Source of the DNA: Rallus limicola
Lineage: Eukaryota > Chordata > Aves > Gruiformes > Rallidae
DNA: 64,000 nt
Direction of reading: 5' to 3'
Assembly: GCA_022605955.1 (NCBI GenBank)
Contig: JAKCOZ010000009.1
Coordinates: 4,402,001 to 4,466,000 of the forward strand
Shown here: piece after piece, positions 24,986 to 37,496 of the stretch
Layout: each line of letters opens with the position of its first letter
Numbering within the stretch: position 1 is the first letter of the stretch
The notes under the pieces: generated by a model
What the model was told of the DNA's origin: nothing
Database searches by the model: none
Seen by the model: the letters and a program-made list of their open reading frames with translations, nothing else
Position numbers and translations under genes: made by a program

Positions 24986-26620
24986 GCCCACCTTGAAGCT
25001 ATGGAGGACTCAAAACCTCATGCTTCGCAAAACCTGCTCAAATTGGTTCCTTATTTCAAGTATGGGTGATACAACCAGAACTGAGAGGCAGGCACTCAAA
25101 CCAACAGCAGCAGCGAGCTGGGAGCCCAGCTTTGTCCCTCAAATGTTTGAAAGCTTTTGCCGTTCACCAGGAAATCTGGACCAAACGATGGAGGTTCAAG
25201 CCACCCTGCCCACGAGGCGCTCTCCTCCTAACAAGAGGAAAACCCAAAAACATTAATTCCTCCCTCCTCTAAACATGATTTTAGCTTTGTGGTCTTGTCC
25301 TCACAGTAGAAATAAATAAATAACTAAATAAGGCGACAGATGACCGCAGCGTCCAGAAACACTGCTCATGTAGCCGGCATGCTGCTAATCAACAGCCAGA
25401 GCAGATGGAATGCAAATCTCCCAGCGAGGGGAGACTGGGAGGCTGTCACCATCCTGCTCCCAAAACGTAAATGAGCTATTATCAATTAGGAGCTAAATTC
25501 AGACAGGATCTTGGTGAAAGACAACACTTCAAGGTGTTTAGTGGGGAATATCAATCTGCACCACAAAACCACAACAACCCACCGCATACTGCGGGTTCTT
25601 CGGTGGGGTTGTATCTCCCAGCAGAGCACAAGCACAAATTGTTGCTGTCCTCCTTTTGTTTCCCCCAAGGATTTTAAATTAAGCTTTAGGCCAATTAATC
25701 CATTAACCCCAAATAAATAGAGTGAGGATGGCCTTAAAGGTTAACATTATCTTCTCACCAGAAGTTGGGGTGTTTCTGCAAATACTTAGGCGGGTGGCAT
25801 CAGCTCCTCTTTGACCGCAGAAGACAGAGGGAATGAAAAAAGCATCACTCAAAGGTGACACGGAAGCCAAGCTTTTACTACAGCCAGGCTAGTGTATAGA
25901 AGCAAGCCACCAGGAACCCATTTTGGGAGCGTTTGGGAGGTTCTTTTAAGCACATTCACACACAAGAAGCACCGAAGCTGCCCTAGTTCATTCCCTCAAT
26001 TGATTCACCAACTGTTCTGAAACATGAATAAATATGTAAGTGGCTACTGTGCCCTAATTAGTGCCATTCAGTGGCTCTAACCAGAGAGCTCAGACCTCCA
26101 GCCCCCGCGTTTAGCTCTCAGCGCCTCTCCTTTGGGAACTGAATAGCAATCAGGTATGTAATGCAGGGATGGTTGCTTGCCTTTTCCTATTTAAGGTGGA
26201 AAATAAGGGGGGGTGGAAGCAGGATGATAGGATGGAAAAAAAGAATCAAATCATTTAACCCAGGCAAACGGTCTAAAGAGACTTTAAAAATTGCTTCAAG
26301 GAAAAACAATAATAATAATAAGCCAATTAGTAAATAGGGCTAAGGAATAAAGGAAAAACCAGAACGGACTGCAATTGCAGAAAGCTTGGAGAAGATGATG
26401 CATTTCCTATGTGATATCCTAAACAAGTCCCAAGGCACGCCTCCCACCTCCACCAAATACCAGCTTTACATAAAATCACTAATTCATTACAGCCAGGAAA
26501 GAATAAAAATAGAGGGATGGGTTTGGAGGGAATGAATGAAGCGAAAATTTAAGCTGGAGACATGAGCAAAACTTCCATATCCATGTACATAGAGCTTCCT
26601 GATGGAGAGACACACAACCA
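24986..26620. other. Intronic stretch, nothing recognised
   Basis: Contains an AAAT-rich simple repeat around 25309-25334 and (AAT)n at about 26306-26318. No exon or repeat family seen. Confidence 0.5.
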
Positions 26621-26860
26621 ACCTCAAAGCCAAGCATAGGAAGTTCTACGCCAATATGCAGAAGAACTTCTTCCCAGTGAGGGTGAGGGAGCCCTGGGAC
26701 AGGCTGCCCAGGGGGTGTGGAGTCTCCTTCTCTGGAGAGATTCCAGACCCGTCTGGACACCTCCCTGTGTGACCTGTGCTAGGGACCCTGCTTTGGCAGG
26801 GGGGGGTTGGACCTGATGATCTCTGGAGCACCCTTTCAACCCCTATGATTCTGTGATTCT
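26621..26860 (+). mobile_element. CR1 LINE 3' fragment
   Basis: Begins at 'cctcaaagccaagcatagga' and ends with the tail 'ctatgattctgtgattct'. It closely resembles the 3' third of the copy at 5338-6023, so both belong to one subtype. Confidence 0.94.
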
Positions 26861-27679
26861 CAAACAGAAAACCCTTTGAGTTGGCCTATACAAAACCACC
26901 ACAGCTTTGAACATGCAGAAGAACGTCTGCATGCTAGTGATATCTCTTATGACTGTGCTCGCTCTATGGAGCACAGGGATACAAAGGGAAGCTGCTGATG
27001 CCACACTTGTTCCTACCACCAATGACAGCTATTCGCTTCTGCTTTGGTTTCCATCACCCTATATTAGAACCACAGCCTCTCTTCCTGCCAAACCTGCCCA
27101 AGGATGCCAGATTTCTCAACCATTCCTCCTGACCCGCTGCTGGAAGCAGCTCAGCTTTCCACAAAGCTCCATGTAATAGCCCAGAAATAATGGTAGCTGA
27201 GCAAAAAAGAGTCACCCAAACGATTCAAAGCAAACCCACATATGACACAGGAATTCATTTTCAGGTTCCTTCGCTGTTTTATCACTCGCTTCACACGCAC
27301 ACCCTGAAACCGCAATTCCGGAACCATCAATCTGCCTTAAGAGACAGCGTCAGCACAGCAACCCCAGAGCACAACACAACTGGTCTTACAGACGGCTACG
27401 CTATTTTTGAAGCGGAACATGGATGTGTTTTCCTTTCCTTTGCCAAAGAAGCCTATGAAATGTGCCACATGGCAGGTAGCACGCAGATGACAAAACAGGC
27501 AGAATTCAGCAGAAATACAAGATGGGCTTGCCAGAAGGATGCCAGCAACTCTTTGTCAAGGAATATACTGATAACCTGCTGCAACAAAAGCTTTGGCGGT
27601 TCTCTGCTCTCCAGCAGTGATGGTCTCCACAGTTGGTAGTACCTTTGTAGTCTCCAACTCAGATGGATACAGATGCAAA

Positions 27680-27723
27680 CTTAGCCAGGTATCTGTTGGT
27701 ATGGCCATCTTAACATCACCGAT
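27680..27723. repeat. Left 44-bp direct repeat flanking the truncated LTR
   Basis: Runs from cttagccaggtatctg to catcaccgat and abuts the LTR start TGTGG. It matches 27981-28024 with three transition differences. Far longer than the 4-6 bp duplication expected for a retroviral insertion. Confidence 0.92.
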
Positions 27724-27980
27724 TGTGGTGGTTGAGCCCTGGCTAAAGGCCAGACGCCCACCAAAATCAGTCCATTACTCCCCTTCTTAGTTGGACAGGG
27801 GAGAAAAATATATTAAGTGGCTCAAGAGTCAAAATTGTTAATGACTCTTTGGTGGAGTCTTTCTCTCCTATATGTGATTCTCAGAGGCGCTACCAGCAGG
27901 CTGGCAGAAGATTCCAGCAGCCATTTTCTGCAGCCCCTGGCCCTCTCTCTCTCAGCACCCAACTGTGCACAACTGCAACA
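27724..27980 (-). mobile_element. Internally deleted LTR, same family as 6052-7233
   Basis: Starts TGTGGTGGTTGAGCCC and ends AACTGCAACA on the plus strand, so both termini match the 1182-bp LTR at 6052. Only 257 bp remain: roughly 900 bp, containing the octamer/TATA and AATAAA segments of the full copy, are missing after 'ttaatgac'. Orientation is inferred from the full copy. It is exactly bracketed by 44-bp direct repeats. Confidence 0.87.
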
Positions 27981-28024
27981 CTTAGCCAGGTATCTGTTAG
28001 TGTGGCCGTCTTAACATCACCGAT
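27981..28024. repeat. Right 44-bp direct repeat flanking the truncated LTR
   Basis: Runs from cttagccaggtatctg to catcaccgat immediately after the LTR end CAACA; pairs with 27680-27723. Confidence 0.92.
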
Positions 28025-28261
28025 GCAGAAAGAAGTCACCGTTAATCTTGAGAGCATTAGTAGAGGAACTGGTGACACAAAGGAGACAGCCAGCACCAGA
28101 GGCAAAGACGCTGCACTTTCTGTAACAGAGGCACTCAGACAGCACACACTGTGTGTCTGGGGGAAAAAGCCCAACTTTAGAGCTTGCTTACAGCACTTAC
28201 AGATTCTCACTGGCACCTAACACTGGACACAGCTCAAGCATCTCTGAAAAGAGCTCCTTGA

Positions 28262-28960
28262 GAGCATCCCTGCTGAGAAGGACCTAGGTGTCATGGTGGA
28301 TGAGAAACTTAACATGAGCAGGCAGTGTGCTCCTGCAGCTCGGAAGGGTGATGGGATCCTGGGCTCCATCAGAAGAGGGGTGGCAGCAGGGACATGGAGG
28401 GGATTGTCCCTCTCTGCTTTGCCCTCCCCAGCTGGAGTCCTGTGTCCAGATCCGGGGACCCCAGTAGAAGAAAGACGTGGAACTGGTGGAGAGAGTTCAG
28501 AGGAGGCCACAAAGGTGATCAGAGGGCTGGAGCAGCTCCCCTACAGAGAGAGGCTGAGGGAGCTGGGCTTGTTCAGCCGGGAGAAGAGAAGGCTGTGGGG
28601 GGACCTCACTGCAGCTTTCCCGCCCCTGAAGGGTGCGGAGAAACAGGAGGGAATCAGCTCTTTAAAAGGATAGATAATGGCAGGACAAGAGGGATGGAGT
28701 GAAGCTGAAGGAGGGAAGGGTTAGATGAGATATTTAGGGGGAAGTTCTTTCCAGAGAGGGTGGTGAGGGGCTGGAACAGGCTGCCCAGAGAGGGGGTGGT
28801 TGCCCCATCCCTGGGGGTGTTCAAGGCCAGGTTGGATGGGGCCCTGGGCAACCTAGTGTAGCTCCAGGCCTGGAGGTTGGTGGCCCTGCCTGTGTCAGGG
28901 GGGCTGGAACTCTGTGCTACTTGAGGTCCCTTCCAACCCAGACCAGTCTGTGATTCTATG
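28262..28960 (+). mobile_element. CR1 LINE fragment, 5'-truncated
   Basis: Runs from 'gcatccctgctgagaaggac' through the reverse-transcriptase end to the tail 'ccagtctgtgattctatg'. Decayed blocks are readable: MVDEKLNMSRQCAPAARKGD, RLRELGLFSREKRRLWGDL. The tail 'aggttggatggggccctggg' subtype is shared with the copy at 44.6 kb. Frameshifted and inactive. Confidence 0.95.
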
Positions 28961-29145
28961 AAAAAAAAACAACACTGCATGATCGAATCCAAGTCTTCAT
29001 ACAGACAAGAGGTGTAAATGCCACTTGCTGCAGTCGCCCTGACATCTAGTTTGGTGGTAGAAAACTCGACAGCCATGGAACAAAAGGTATTTGGGAGACC
29101 TGTGGGTTTATATTGCATCACTACAACAAAACACAAGAACTTAAG

Positions 29146-29392
29146 GTAACAGGAGATAGGACAAGGGGAAATGGCAAGAAGCTGTGCCAGGGGAGGGTCA
29201 GATTCTTTATGAGAAAAAAGTTTTTTACTGAAAGAGTTGTCGGGGCCTGGAACAGGCTGCCCAGGGAGGCACCTTCCCTGGATGTGTTTAAAAAAAGGGT
29301 AGACGAGGTGCTTAGGGATATGGGTTAGCATAGGACAGGAACAGTTGGACTTGATTATCTTAAAGGTCTTCTCCAACCTTGTGATTCTGTGA
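29146..29392 (+). mobile_element. CR1 LINE 3' fragment
   Basis: Starts at 'aacaggagataggacaaggg' and ends 'ccttgtgattctgtga'. A 71-codon minus-free ORF on the plus strand (29113-29328) reads [18 protein letters not shown] and [20 protein letters not shown], the CR1 reverse-transcriptase C-terminus in one frame, so this is a relatively young-looking copy. Confidence 0.94.
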
Positions 29393-32300
29393 AAGCCAAC
29401 AAAGACAAAAGGAACACTGGAAGTGTAGATTCATTTAATTGGAATTGGAGTAATCTATTGAGCAGAAAAAAAAAACCCAACAAAACCCCAGCCTTCCCTT
29501 CCTAAGGGCTGCATTGGTACCTGTCCTTAAATCAAGACAACCCATGAGCCCAGCCGTGTGTTGGCAGCATCTGAGCAGCCTCAGCCCACCCGGCTCAGCT
29601 GACAGTATCGGTTACGCCGGGCTGGTTTGAGGGACAGAGGAACACCCACAAGGCATAAAAATAATAAATACAACTACACACAGGCAGCTGCCATGCAAAA
29701 AGTCACCAGTCGTTAAATCAATCTTGCTTTTTAAGAACGAGCTCTAACAGATCAATCTGAGCGGCTGCTGTTGGGCTAATGGATGTATCTGGGTTGGTGT
29801 TTGCTGCACAAGAGCAAACTTATAGCAGGGGATGTGTTTTGTGACAGTATCTTTGCTGCTAACTTTAAAGAGTTCTATTGCTTTAACTTCAAATGCAAAA
29901 GCAAACCCTTGAGGATTCAGCAGCAGAGAACAGAAACCGAACTCTTCTGCAAACATAGTATAAATATGCGCCCCCTCTACAACCGCTAGTAACAAAGACT
30001 TGCCAGCAACAGCTCGTGTGTGTCTGCATTTCAGACACTCACAGCAGCATAAGGTTGCAAGTAGGCAAGAATGAAGTGATGTTCCGGAGAAGTGAGGGTG
30101 TATCCAGGTGAGCTCTGGACATTTAGGAATGCCCTCGGTACTGGAAAGAGGCTTGGAATGTTGTCAAAAGGGAGATTTTATCTTATCAAATAACTGCTTT
30201 TTTATTTTGAGTAGTAAAATGCTTGACAAAGGAAGTGTTTCTTATGACCCACAGCCTACTGCCCTAGATTCTTTGTGGAAAGTAATCACTATTTTTATTA
30301 CAGTAACACAGTTACATCATTTCCAGAGCGAGAAGCTGTAACACCATCAAAAGACACACACTGCTAGTGAACCAATGCCATCAGCCCCGAAGTCTGACTT
30401 CCTTTAACAAAGCTTTAACTGATTCTCAACAAAGCAACTGCGATATCACCACAGGCTTCTGAAGGAGACAATGGCGAGCTGCCTCCGATGCCACTTATAA
30501 ATACACCCTGGAGCCCAAGCATTTGCACCCATTTTCTTTGCTGCTTTCCCCAAACCTATGGGTGACCCCAGAGCTCACAAAATTCCCACGCCTTAGTTCA
30601 CCAGCGGTCAGGAAAACAGCAAGTTGAGCTGTGGGAGCTGCCAGATGCTGATAAACAAGGAGACAAATTGAGATGGACCCAGGAGTCCAAGGCTGGGAAT
30701 CCCTCAGCATCGCTATCCACGGGTGCAAACAACTTTGTGAGAAGTAAGTGGCAGACAAGCCATAAATGAGAACGGGGAAATACATCACACATCAGGCTAA
30801 GCATCATAGCCTTACGCTGCTGTGCTCTAGTCCAGGAGACATGACCAATAACAGACACACAAGCATCCCCGAGTATCTATCGTGAGCCCTTACAGTGCTG
30901 AGGAAGGAGGCAAACCTCTCTACGCCTGCGGTGAGTCTGGGACGGAGGAAAAGACCTTTCCCAAGAGGTAAATCATAGAGGTAGACCTTTACATGAGCAG
31001 AATCCTTCCAATCAATTGAGTTTTGGAAGATCCCAAAGAAGTTTCCCTTTCCAACAGGAAGAAATAAGGTTCCTGCAAACTCCACTGCCTTTTTCTCTTG
31101 CCTTTCCCTGTTCGTTTGCAGATTCATTACTGGATTCTCCATCTGCACTCCCAGTTGCTTCTCACATTTGTGCAGCCCCAAACAAAGATGTTCTCGGTGA
31201 GCTGCAGTCCTCTCCTGGCAACTGTCAGCAAGGAAATGCCAGATAAGTCTGGTGACATCTCTGACCCATGACAACACTGCAGGTTCTTGGAAGGAAATTC
31301 CTGGATGAAATCGATACGGTGCTATAAAACCCTGTCAGCTTTGCTATCGCTCAGCAGAAGGACAGCATCAGCAAGACAAAAGCCATGAAAAATTCAGTCC
31401 TAGGATAAGGGATGGAGTGGAAAAGGCCAGACTCTTAGAGCTGTCAGAGCGGTGGGGGCTGCAGGGACACAACGTTGGGAAAAACGGGAAAAAAGTTTTC
31501 TTTTGGAAGACAGGCTACACTATAATCTCACAAATAAACAGCATTCTAAGGTTCACTCTCCTCTCCTTTTACCTGCTGGCAGCACAGGTCTTGCGTATCA
31601 TCACACTGACGACGAATAACTCACTCCCAAACTCCGGGCCACCAATAAGGACTGAGAATGCACAAGACTTGGCAACCAAGAACACTCTCCCATCCATGTG
31701 GTATGGGAGTATTTTACTCCCATTTCCATCAGATCGATATTCTCAGCACTACAGGATGTCCTGGTGGGCTGTACTTTACTCAAAGATGCTCTGCATGCTC
31801 AGCAGCCAGGTGAGGAGCAGCACGCAGTTAAGAGCACTGATATCGCTACTTCCCTTCTTTTACCTTTCAATCTTATTCCTCACCAGCACGTCCTGACTCC
31901 TGTTCATTTGGAAAGACCACTCTTATTCCTTCTGAGATGTTTCTAGGAGGGCTACAAGCATCTTTACCCAGCTACCAGCAACACGCTGCCTTGGCAGTCC
32001 TGGAACACTTGCTATTGTCTTTGCTCCCACTTGCTTAAAATTCCTACGGGATACCAACATCTTTCAATGGTGCTTTAATAATAGCCTAATAATTGCTCGA
32101 GACAATAACTTACATTGTATTGAGCCCTCGCCTGGGGGTGGGTGGGTTGGAGGAGTTGCCTTGGCAACAACAGAGGGGGGGGGGGGGAAATTTAAGAAAA
32201 TATATAAAAATCGTGTGGCAAATAGAGACACAGGACACAGGCTAATCTGTTTGCTCCCTGCTCAGAAACCCATGGGATGCTGCACAAAAATAAGGCTCTC

Positions 32301-33240
32301 CCAGTCAGAACGTGTAGCTGTCACTAGAAAGCCAGCTTATCCGGAGGCTTAATTAAGGCTTTGGTAAAGATGCTGTGATGCTTTACGCTGTAAAGGCTGA
32401 AGGTAGCAGCAACTATGAGGGTAGTGTGCTATCAAAGGCAGGTCTCAGTCTTGGTAAGATAGAAGTTCGTCATCTGCAGAGCTTAATTTGAAGAGCTGGA
32501 GAGAAGGTAATGAGGTCAGCAAACTCCAATGCTCCACGCCCGTGTTTTTCTCTTTGCTCTACTTCGATCAAGTTGTCAGCTTTCTCTAAGAGACATCAGT
32601 ACTGTAATATATAGCAGCTCAGGCTCAGCTTTTCAAGCACGGCAAGGATTGCTACTGCCTGGCTGAAAACACACACGTACAGACCACACGGTCTTGCATT
32701 TGTCCTACAGAGCAGGAAAAAAACACCTCCTGCAAGCACAAGCAGCCCAGCTAATCCCTCCATGGTGTTTCTGCCCTCCGAGTCAGCTGAAAACGCAGCC
32801 ACTCACCAGGAAAAAAGCATTCAGAGAGAGAACTGTGGTTATTACCGACACAATGGGTCGCAGGTTCGTGCTCCTCAAAGTCAGCAAGTGACAGCAGTAG
32901 GCAGGGCAAAGTAACAGCCAGCAGCTTGTTCCATCCAAGAGGAGATCATATTAATGGATATGTTAAGCCCAGCAAACCACAGAGGCACAGCAGCAGCCAG
33001 GAGTGGGGAGCAAAGCCCCCAGAAAGGCTCCCCTACCATCTTCTCATTACTTACCTCAAATTAAGTACAAGAACAACAATAACTAATAAAATTCCAATCC
33101 CATGACACTGTTTTAGGTCCATCTGTTCCTGAGAAACTCTCAGTGGCTGGCCATACTTAACGTACCATAAACATCTATGGGGGGGAAGCTATGAATTCAT
33201 GCAGCTCATCACCTCATCATCCCCACATACACTCACTGGG
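29393..33240. other. Intronic stretch, no repeat family recognised
   Basis: Contains a 13-base G run at 32175-32187 and an X-box palindrome at 32155-32168. ORFs of 157 codons (30804-31277 minus) and 159 codons (31417-31896 plus) have no recognisable domain; I regard them as chance. Confidence 0.5.
32155..32168. promoter_or_regulatory. Perfect X-box palindrome (possible RFX site)
   Basis: GTTGCC-TT-GGCAAC is a perfect inverted repeat with a 2-bp spacer, fitting the RFX-family X-box consensus. Intronic position suggests an enhancer-type site at most; occupancy is unknown. Confidence 0.4.
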
Positions 33241-33617
33241 GAGAATCAGGGTTGACAAAGGAAAACCAGGGATGTAGTTTCCAAGCCTGCTACAACAGCC
33301 TGTTACAACAGCCGGTGCATGATTCAAGAGGTGAGAAGACTCTTGGAGTTGCCTGGGAAGAGTCTCAGTGGATCCCAGAAGGAAGATTTTCCCTCACAAC
33401 AGAACCCCCATCTTGGGTAGCTTCCCTGGAGGAGTCAGGGACTGCCACCTGGGATCTGCAGTCTCTACCAGAGAAGCTGAGAAGTCTGTGGGAGCTGCTG
33501 GGTGATGTCTCAGTTCCCAGGGTAAGGAATTTTCTTCAACAGAGGAAAACCAAGCTGGTTGGCTTCACTGGAGGAGTCTGGGGCCTCTACCCAGAATCTC
33601 AGATCGTTGATTAAATA

Positions 33618-33783
33618 GTGGCTGCCCCCTCGCTGGAGGTGCTCAAGGCCAGCCTGGATGGGGTTTTGAGCAACCTGGACTAGTAGGAGGTGTCCTTGCC
33701 CATAAGCAGGGGGGATTGGAACAAGATGATCTCTAAGGTCCTTTTCAACCCAAACCATTCTTCATGCTGTCACGCTGTGATTC
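33618..33783 (+). mobile_element. CR1 LINE 3'-tail fragment
   Basis: Starts at 'tggctgccccctcgctggag' and ends 'caacccaaaccattcttcat' plus a degraded tail to 'cacgctgtgatt'. It contains the typical 'ctcaaggccagcctggatgg' block. The preceding 370 bp (33245-33614) hold a 120-codon ORF of unknown origin. Confidence 0.9.
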
Positions 33784-36506
33784 ATCTCTGTGGCTGGGAA
33801 GGCTCTGAAGGTGAGCGTGAGGACGGGGAGCAGGCAGGAGTAGGATGCTCCAGAGGAAGGAGGGAGCTATTAGAGCAGCTCAGCCCTGCGTAAAGGCCAC
33901 CTCTGCCCCACACTAACAAGGCAGCTCAAAGGAGGACACAAATCACCCTTAAGAGAGGCAGGAGGGTCTCAAAGGCACAGGACAAGGAGCTCTTCTTCAA
34001 AGGAAAACAGCACAAGCTGATAAGATGGATTCCTTCCAGCACACGCTTTCTTCCCAGCAGCCAAGTAAAGGGGTTGGGCTTTCTTAGCATTGCCTTTGGA
34101 AACAGGATCAGAATACAGATATTTAAAAGCATGTTCTGGCATGGACCCAGTTTCCTTGCCAAGGAGATTTTCAACCTCTAACACCGAGCAAAAATCCTAC
34201 TAATTGCAGAATTGTTCTTGCTTCAAAGAGGCATTTCTACAAAGGTTTACAGAACTGAAGGCATCAGATGAGGCCAGTGCTGTTTGTTTGCTCTGTAAAA
34301 TACTGGGTGTCAGAAAGTTCAATCTGCAGGGATAAGGACAGAGAGAACGCTCGGTACTAACTCCAGAGACCTCAGCAGATTTGGAATTTCACATTTCAAT
34401 CTGCCTGCAGAAAGCTGAAGGAGAAGCTGGTAGCTGGAAGCATCTCACTGATGAAGGAGAGAAGGAAAATGGGGATTGGGGAAGTGCTGGAAAGGTGAAA
34501 ATTCCCCATGGCATCCTAATCATGTTTTGCTGAGTACTACGGGATACCAGACCATTTCAGAAATGGAACTGACAGCTTCCTCTGCTATCAGGAGCATTTA
34601 TCTGATGCATTCTCAAGCTGGGGACGGAAGCAGACCCATGACACTGCCAATGAGTTGGGCCATCCAGATCGACTAACCAAATCTACAGAAACAACTACAA
34701 AGCCCAGTTTATCTCCAGTGACTATATGCAACCTTTTTTATGCCAGACAACTGAGGGGAAAAAACCCCCAACCATACAACCATCTTGTTATCTGCCTTTC
34801 AAGATAAGAACTTAAACCAGTCCTCTTTATCTTTGATATCCATGCTTTTAACTTACAGATGCAGGAGGGAGGGTCCCCCAGGAAATAGGCATTTCTTCTG
34901 TTAAATGGGTTTTACTCCAAAATAACCCAAATAATCTTTTCAATACCACTCAATATGCTTTCAGGGTCTCAATCAAGAAAATGCATGGTGACTAAAAGAC
35001 CACTTAGAATAAATCTCTAAAAATAGACCTACACACATGCAGACACAGACCACTTTTTTTTAACTAAAAACTCTTAGAATAGTTGAAACCAACTCCCTGA
35101 GGAAGGGAATAGATGAGAGATACCAGCACTGTGGATACTGAGTGTGTATTAACATCACGGGGCGGGGGGAGGGGAATAACACAGTGTTTTAATAGGTTCA
35201 AAGCTACGCTGACATTACTAAGCACATTATATGGTAGAAAACCAGGACATTTGACTATGTAAGATCAGCCAATTATTAATTATGCTTTTGCAACAAGGAC
35301 AAAAAAAGCATACTGCAAGATAGTCTGAAGCAGAACCAGTACCCCACTGGCAGAGACACCAGTTCCTGGGGTATTAGTAGAGGAAAACGGACACAGGGAC
35401 AGAAACGCGTGTTTAGGGAAGGATTTAGGCTAGAGAGGGTATTTCCATGGCACAAAAATTAGGAAGAACTGGCACCCAACTGACTCAATTAGGAAATTTA
35501 ACAAGATTTGACTCAGGGGGTTATTTTTGTTTTCCTGAAGTGGTGTTATTTAAGGTCAGGTACTCTGACAGGGCACAGCACTCTGAGTTGGAAAACATAC
35601 CGAGAGCAAACACAATGCCCACCCTTTGTTGGCAAATAACCTTACATTTAAGCAAATATCATTAACAACCCAACTGGCAAGGAGCAATATGTAGGCAGAA
35701 GTCTGAACTGGTTATTTCTGAAGACGCAAGCATTACAAAGATACCGGTAAAGCATGAGTCTGACCTTCCTGCCTCTACACCCCAGGTCTCAGCTTTGTCC
35801 CGGTTCCTCCAGCTCTGCCCCTCTGATTTTAGCCCAGCCGTTTGCAAGGCTGAGCTCAGAACTGACCCAACTTGAAGTGAGCACATCTCACCCTTACACT
35901 CCTCCTTCCCCTACTGAGACCACCTCAAAACTAGCCCTCTGCACCCGTGTGTGCAGGCTGCTGGGCCCAAAACACTGTAGTGGGAATAAGCAGGGCAGAG
36001 GGAGAAAGCTCTCCCAAAGGCAGCATCGGTGTTGCTTTGTACCAAGCAACTGCAGCTCCAGCTGCCAGGCTTGCAATAACAATGGGATCCCCTACAGCAC
36101 ATGGACCACACGAGGTGATGCATCTTTTGAGAGCTTGGATCTCCTTAAGCTCGGGGAAACAGCGATCCACGCGCTGGCAAGGGGAGATCCCTAACAAGTA
36201 ACTAAGCACACTGTCTGGGAAAGATAAAGAGGGGCGATTTTTGACTGTTCAACATCCACCTCCTTACTTCTGAAGGACATATATACAGTCAAAACCATAT
36301 GAATCTAAAAAAAGTCTCAAAAGACTGTCTGAACTTCCAGGACACACACTTTCCCTAGAGCCAATGTCTGCTTCCAGCTGCACAGACCAAATCAAGCAGC
36401 AATATTCAATCACTCTGGATACAAACTATCTGCCTGCAGGCCAGTAGGTTCCTCCTGAGTTGAACCTGTTTACAAATAAAGCAAGTCTGGCACAAGGCAC
36501 ACAGCG
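33784..36506. other. Intronic stretch, nothing recognised
   Basis: No exon, repeat family or RNA gene seen. A 146-codon ORF at 35754-36194 (plus) overlaps several antisense ORFs and has no recognisable domain. Confidence 0.5.
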
Positions 36507-36616
36507 CCTGCAAAGGAAAGCTGTTGAGATTTTAAATCTGTAACCTGCAAAGGAAAGCTGTTGAGATTTTTAATCTGTAACCTGCAAAGGAAAGCTGTTG
36601 AGATTTTTAATCTGGA
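36507..36616. repeat. Minisatellite, 3 copies of a 37-bp unit
   Basis: The unit 'cctgcaaaggaaagctgttg' plus 'agatttttaatctgtaa' starts at 36507, 36544 and 36581. Copies are nearly identical (ttttaaat versus tttttaat in the first), suggesting recent expansion. Confidence 0.95.
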
Positions 36617-37496
36617 ACAAGCAACAAAAGTCTTTCACCATTGCTACTACCACTGCAGGGAATGTTTCCTTTGAGCTTGAAAAAGAAGCAAGCAGCTGAA
36701 AGGTCAGAAGTCCTCTAGATCATCTGCATCTCTTACAGAAGTAGCCAAGATCACCAAGCTGAGAGGGACTAAGAAGATTGGATTTGTTCGGTATTAAGAT
36801 GATGAACAGCAGTCTCCAGCTATGCAACCAGAGGGCACAGAGAAGACCAAGCCAGACTGTTCTTGGAAATCCACAGCAGAAGGACAAAGAGGTAACAGAC
36901 AGCTGCAACACAGGAGAACACAATTACAGAACATGTTTTCACCGTAACAACAGCCAAGCACTGAGTGTGAGTGCGGGGAAGCAGTGGCATCTCGACCCTT
37001 GGAAATACTCAAAACCCTATTAGAAAAGGCCATCACCAACCTCATCTAGTTGGACCTGCTTTGAGCATGACCTTGGACCAAAGACCTCCCATGGACTCTT
37101 CATCTGCATTATTCTGTGAGGCTGCAAGGAGCATCTTTCAGCACAGGAAATGTCACATACAAAATCTCCCAACTAAATAAAATAAATCACTCCAGGGGGT
37201 TGGACAGATTGCTCATCAGCTTTTTCATTATGTCAAAAAACCTAATAGGCATGATGGTCTGAGAATACAGGCTTTGTAATCTAGTTTTGTTCTGCTGAGA
37301 AGGTTTGAGAAAAAAAAAAAAAGATATCTGTCTCATGCTCTGTGACATCTCTCAATGTGATGAAACCAGAAAGAAAAGGTGTCATTTGGGAAGTCTTAAG
37401 GCAGGAAGGAAAGGTAAATACTTCTCCTCCCCTCCATGGTAGCTCTTCTATATATGGTAGCACCTGCAGAAAGAAAAGCCATGAACCACCTTTACA

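Noticed and set aside
28654..29376. 240-codon minus-strand ORF, the longest in the window
   Set aside because: It is antisense to two CR1 fragments; the open frame follows from their composition and has no recognisable domain.
30804..31277. 157-codon minus-strand ORF as a nested gene
   Set aside because: No recognisable family, and ORFs of this size occur elsewhere in the same intron by chance.
36507..36616. Short regular repeats as a CRISPR array
   Set aside because: The 37-bp units are contiguous, with no spacers; it is a minisatellite.
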